Shown here: positions 62,707-64,000 of the stretch, piece by piece
How positions within the stretch are numbered: position 1 is the first letter of the stretch
Layout: each line of letters begins with the position of its first letter
NCBI RefSeq assembly: GCF_001552595.1
Contig: NZ_BCRM01000001.1
Location: 620,001-684,000 of the forward strand
Reading direction: 5' to 3'
DNA from: Rhodococcus erythropolis NBRC 15567
GTDB taxonomy: Bacteria > Actinomycetota > Actinomycetes > Mycobacteriales > Mycobacteriaceae
DNA length: 64,000 nucleotides
Translations under genes and position numbers: made by a program
Notes under the pieces: generated by a model
What the model saw: only the letters and a program-made list of their open reading frames with translations
What the model was told of the DNA's origin: nothing
The model's database searches: none

Positions 62707-64000
62707 TCAGAACGGTGGCGGGTCGTCCCCGTAGTCGATGGGTTCTCGGTGGGCTCGCGGTGATTTCCGCCGCTTGCATTGAACGTGCTCCTCAGCTCGT
62801 TTCTGTATCCGTCGGCGTTGACGATTGCGTTCGGACTGGATACGGGCGGCCTTGTTCTCCGCCTGGGTCCGCCGATCTCGACCGCACTGCGGCGGCATCG
62901 GGCCGTGCGGCCCGGCCATCAACCCTGCGGGGCGTGTTCGGTAGCAATGCCCAGTCGGCGATGTCAGCGACATGGTCCGATCCTGGTTCGACGCGAATTG
63001 CCACCGGTCGGAATGCTTGAGGCGATGGTGGTTGCGGCAGAACGCACTCATATTCGATTCGACTGTCTTGCCGCCGCGTTCGGGGTCGCCATGATGGAAC
63101 GGTTCATTGTGGTCCAGATCGGAATTCCAGGCCGGGACATCACAATGCAGCCATTGGCAGCTGCCCGCGATGATCCGCAACCAGGTATCGAGAACTGAAC
63201 CCGGCCGGTAGACGTACGCCGAAGCAAGCACCGGTTCGGTGGCGGCATCTGCGGGTACTCGGACGTTTCGAATTACGGCGTCTTGGGCGATGTCGCGAGC
63301 ATGCTCAGCGCTGATCACCCCGTACCCGTCGAGGTGAGCGGGCTCGCCGCCTCCGCGCAGAGTGGAATCAGTCATCACGACGTGAACCACGGGCCGACGA
63401 ACGACAACACCACCGCTACGATCCTGCGGGCAATCATCTCGGTCACAGTTGCACGGCAAGAACGGTGATCCGTTGGTCAACTCGAAGAGCGCGTCGGCTC
63501 GTCGCTGCTCGTATGTTCGAGAGTCGTTTCGGCATACCGACATTGCCAACTCGCGTAGTCGGCCGTCGAATGCCCGAGCCTGCTCTGCCGGAATGCTGCC
63601 CAAGATCTTTGCCATCCCGTCCTCGGCAGCGCTGACCCCGACGAACCGATCGGTGAGAGCACGGCGTCGACGTTCTCGCATACCTTCCGGGTCCACCATC
63701 GCCACGATCCGATCGATCGCCGCTGTCAGTCGCCTTCCCGTCAAGCCCGTTCCGCCGGCTACTGGTGGGGCGAGAACCTGCTCGAGCAGTAGTCGTTCCA
63801 CTTCGTCGATCAATTCGTCTTTCACGTTCGCGGTCGCGGAATCGATCAAACCAACTCGGTACAGATCCAACTCGCCACGCGCCATCGCCGCTCGAGTGCG
63901 ATGCAAACGAGTCTTCAACGAGAACCCCAACCCGATCAGCTTGCCTGCAGCCGCGCGGCCCATCGTCAGTGACGCACCGACTTCCGATTCAGCCAACTCG
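62707..64000 (-). CDS. DUF222/HNH endonuclease-domain protein, partial at window end
   Basis: C-terminal 429 or more residues of a 13E12-repeat (DUF222) family protein. The helical DUF222 part is cut: the frame is open to the right edge and the family normally has about 50-100 more residues before TMGRAAAGKLIGL, so ATG 63996 is unlikely to be the true start. The HNH nuclease fold shows HCDVPAWNSDLDHNEPF and SAFCRNHHRLKH, with a Cys-His rich part CNCDRDDC in the middle and a basic C-terminus. Such proteins are abundant in Rhodococcus genomes and often mobile-element linked. Confidence 0.8.
   Translation of the reverse strand, partial: ELAESEVGASLTMGRAAAGKLIGLGFSLKTRLHRTRAAMARGELDLYRVGLIDSATANVKDELIDEVERLLLEQVLAPPVAGGTGLTGRRLTAAIDRIVAMVDPEGMRERRRRALTDRFVGVSAAEDGMAKILGSIPAEQARAFDGRLRELAMSVCRNDSRTYEQRRADALFELTNGSPFLPCNCDRDDCPQDRSGGVVVRRPVVHVVMTDSTLRGGGEPAHLDGYGVISAEHARDIAQDAVIRNVRVPADAATEPVLASAYVYRPGSVLDTWLRIIAGSCQWLHCDVPAWNSDLDHNEPFHHGDPERGGKTVESNMSAFCRNHHRLKHSDRWQFASNQDRTMSLTSPTGHCYRTRPAGLMAGPHGPMPPQCGRDRRTQAENKAARIQSERNRQRRRIQKRAEEHVQCKRRKSPRAHREPIDYGDDPPPF

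Overview
The window looks like chromosomal DNA of a GC-rich mycolic-acid actinomycete, most likely Rhodococcus of the erythropolis/qingshengii group. The base for this is the steroid gene set (KshA-type Rieske oxygenase; a KstD whose length of 510 aa and Tyr119/Tyr487/Gly491 positions match what I remember of R. erythropolis KstD1), the large NAD-dependent glutamate dehydrogenase, a mycofactocin-type SDR, LLM- and DUF385-type F420/flavin enzymes, and frequent GTG starts. No rRNA, tRNA, CRISPR array, IS element or prophage was seen. No stretch of 300 bases or more lacks a gene; the longest gaps (about 240 bp) are divergent promoters and are described.

Layout. (1) 21-7553: a tightly overlapping catabolic operon on +, entering from the left edge: SDR, a divergent BKACE (DUF849), two small paralogous proteins of no family I recognise, DhaK, DhaL, a second BKACE, an IlvD/Edd-type sugar-acid dehydratase and a second SDR, facing an IclR regulator (7559-8344). 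This combination is the best candidate for an undescribed pathway. (2) 8437-15656: a lipoprotein hydrolase with a MerR regulator, a TauD/TfdA dioxygenase, an FtsX-type ABC exporter with its TetR, and a DUF385 enzyme divergent from a second TetR across three evenly spaced dyads. (3) 15653-35011: histidine utilisation split in three units: permease-hutU-hutI-hutG; hutH-aminotransferase-FAD oxidase; and NAD-GDH-hutC. Two palindrome classes are visible: TGTATA-type sites fitting HutC in front of the permease and GDH, and GTCTyGnATAyGAGAC sites in front of hutH (two) and an IclR gene (one). A second IclR with a CaiB-type CoA-transferase and an acyl-CoA dehydrogenase sits between hutH and GDH. (4) 35229-39943: serine hydrolase, M19 dipeptidase, membrane-anchored alpha/beta hydrolase, a ClbS/DfsB-like protein and a GNAT enzyme. 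(5) 40152-46455: kshA with a small Cys protein, an SDR and a SnoaL-like protein, divergent from an HsaA-like monooxygenase and a glutamine-synthetase-like ligase. (6) 46521-51972: ArsR-AHSA1 pair, an SMP30-LLM-PNPOx-like operon behind a perfect dyad, and an alkylsulfatase. (7) 52047-62327: kstD divergent from a TetR, then an operon of thiolase, fused double acyl-CoA dehydrogenase (FadE34-like), SCPx-type thiolase, MaoC hydratase, thioesterase and SDR, i.e. all the steps of a side-chain beta-oxidation cycle, facing a mycofactocin-type SDR. (8) 62463-64000: a small acidic protein and a DUF222/HNH protein cut by the window end.

How they fit together: histidine goes through HutH, HutU, HutI and HutG to glutamate, and GDH carries the nitrogen and carbon on to 2-oxoglutarate and ammonia, with HutC and an IclR protein as likely regulators. 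KstD and KshA together open steroid ring B; the operon at 54553-61471 would shorten an acyl-CoA side chain. The first operon would dehydrate and oxidise a polyhydroxy acid, cleave a beta-keto acid with acetyl-CoA, and phosphorylate a short ketose; its substrate is unknown.
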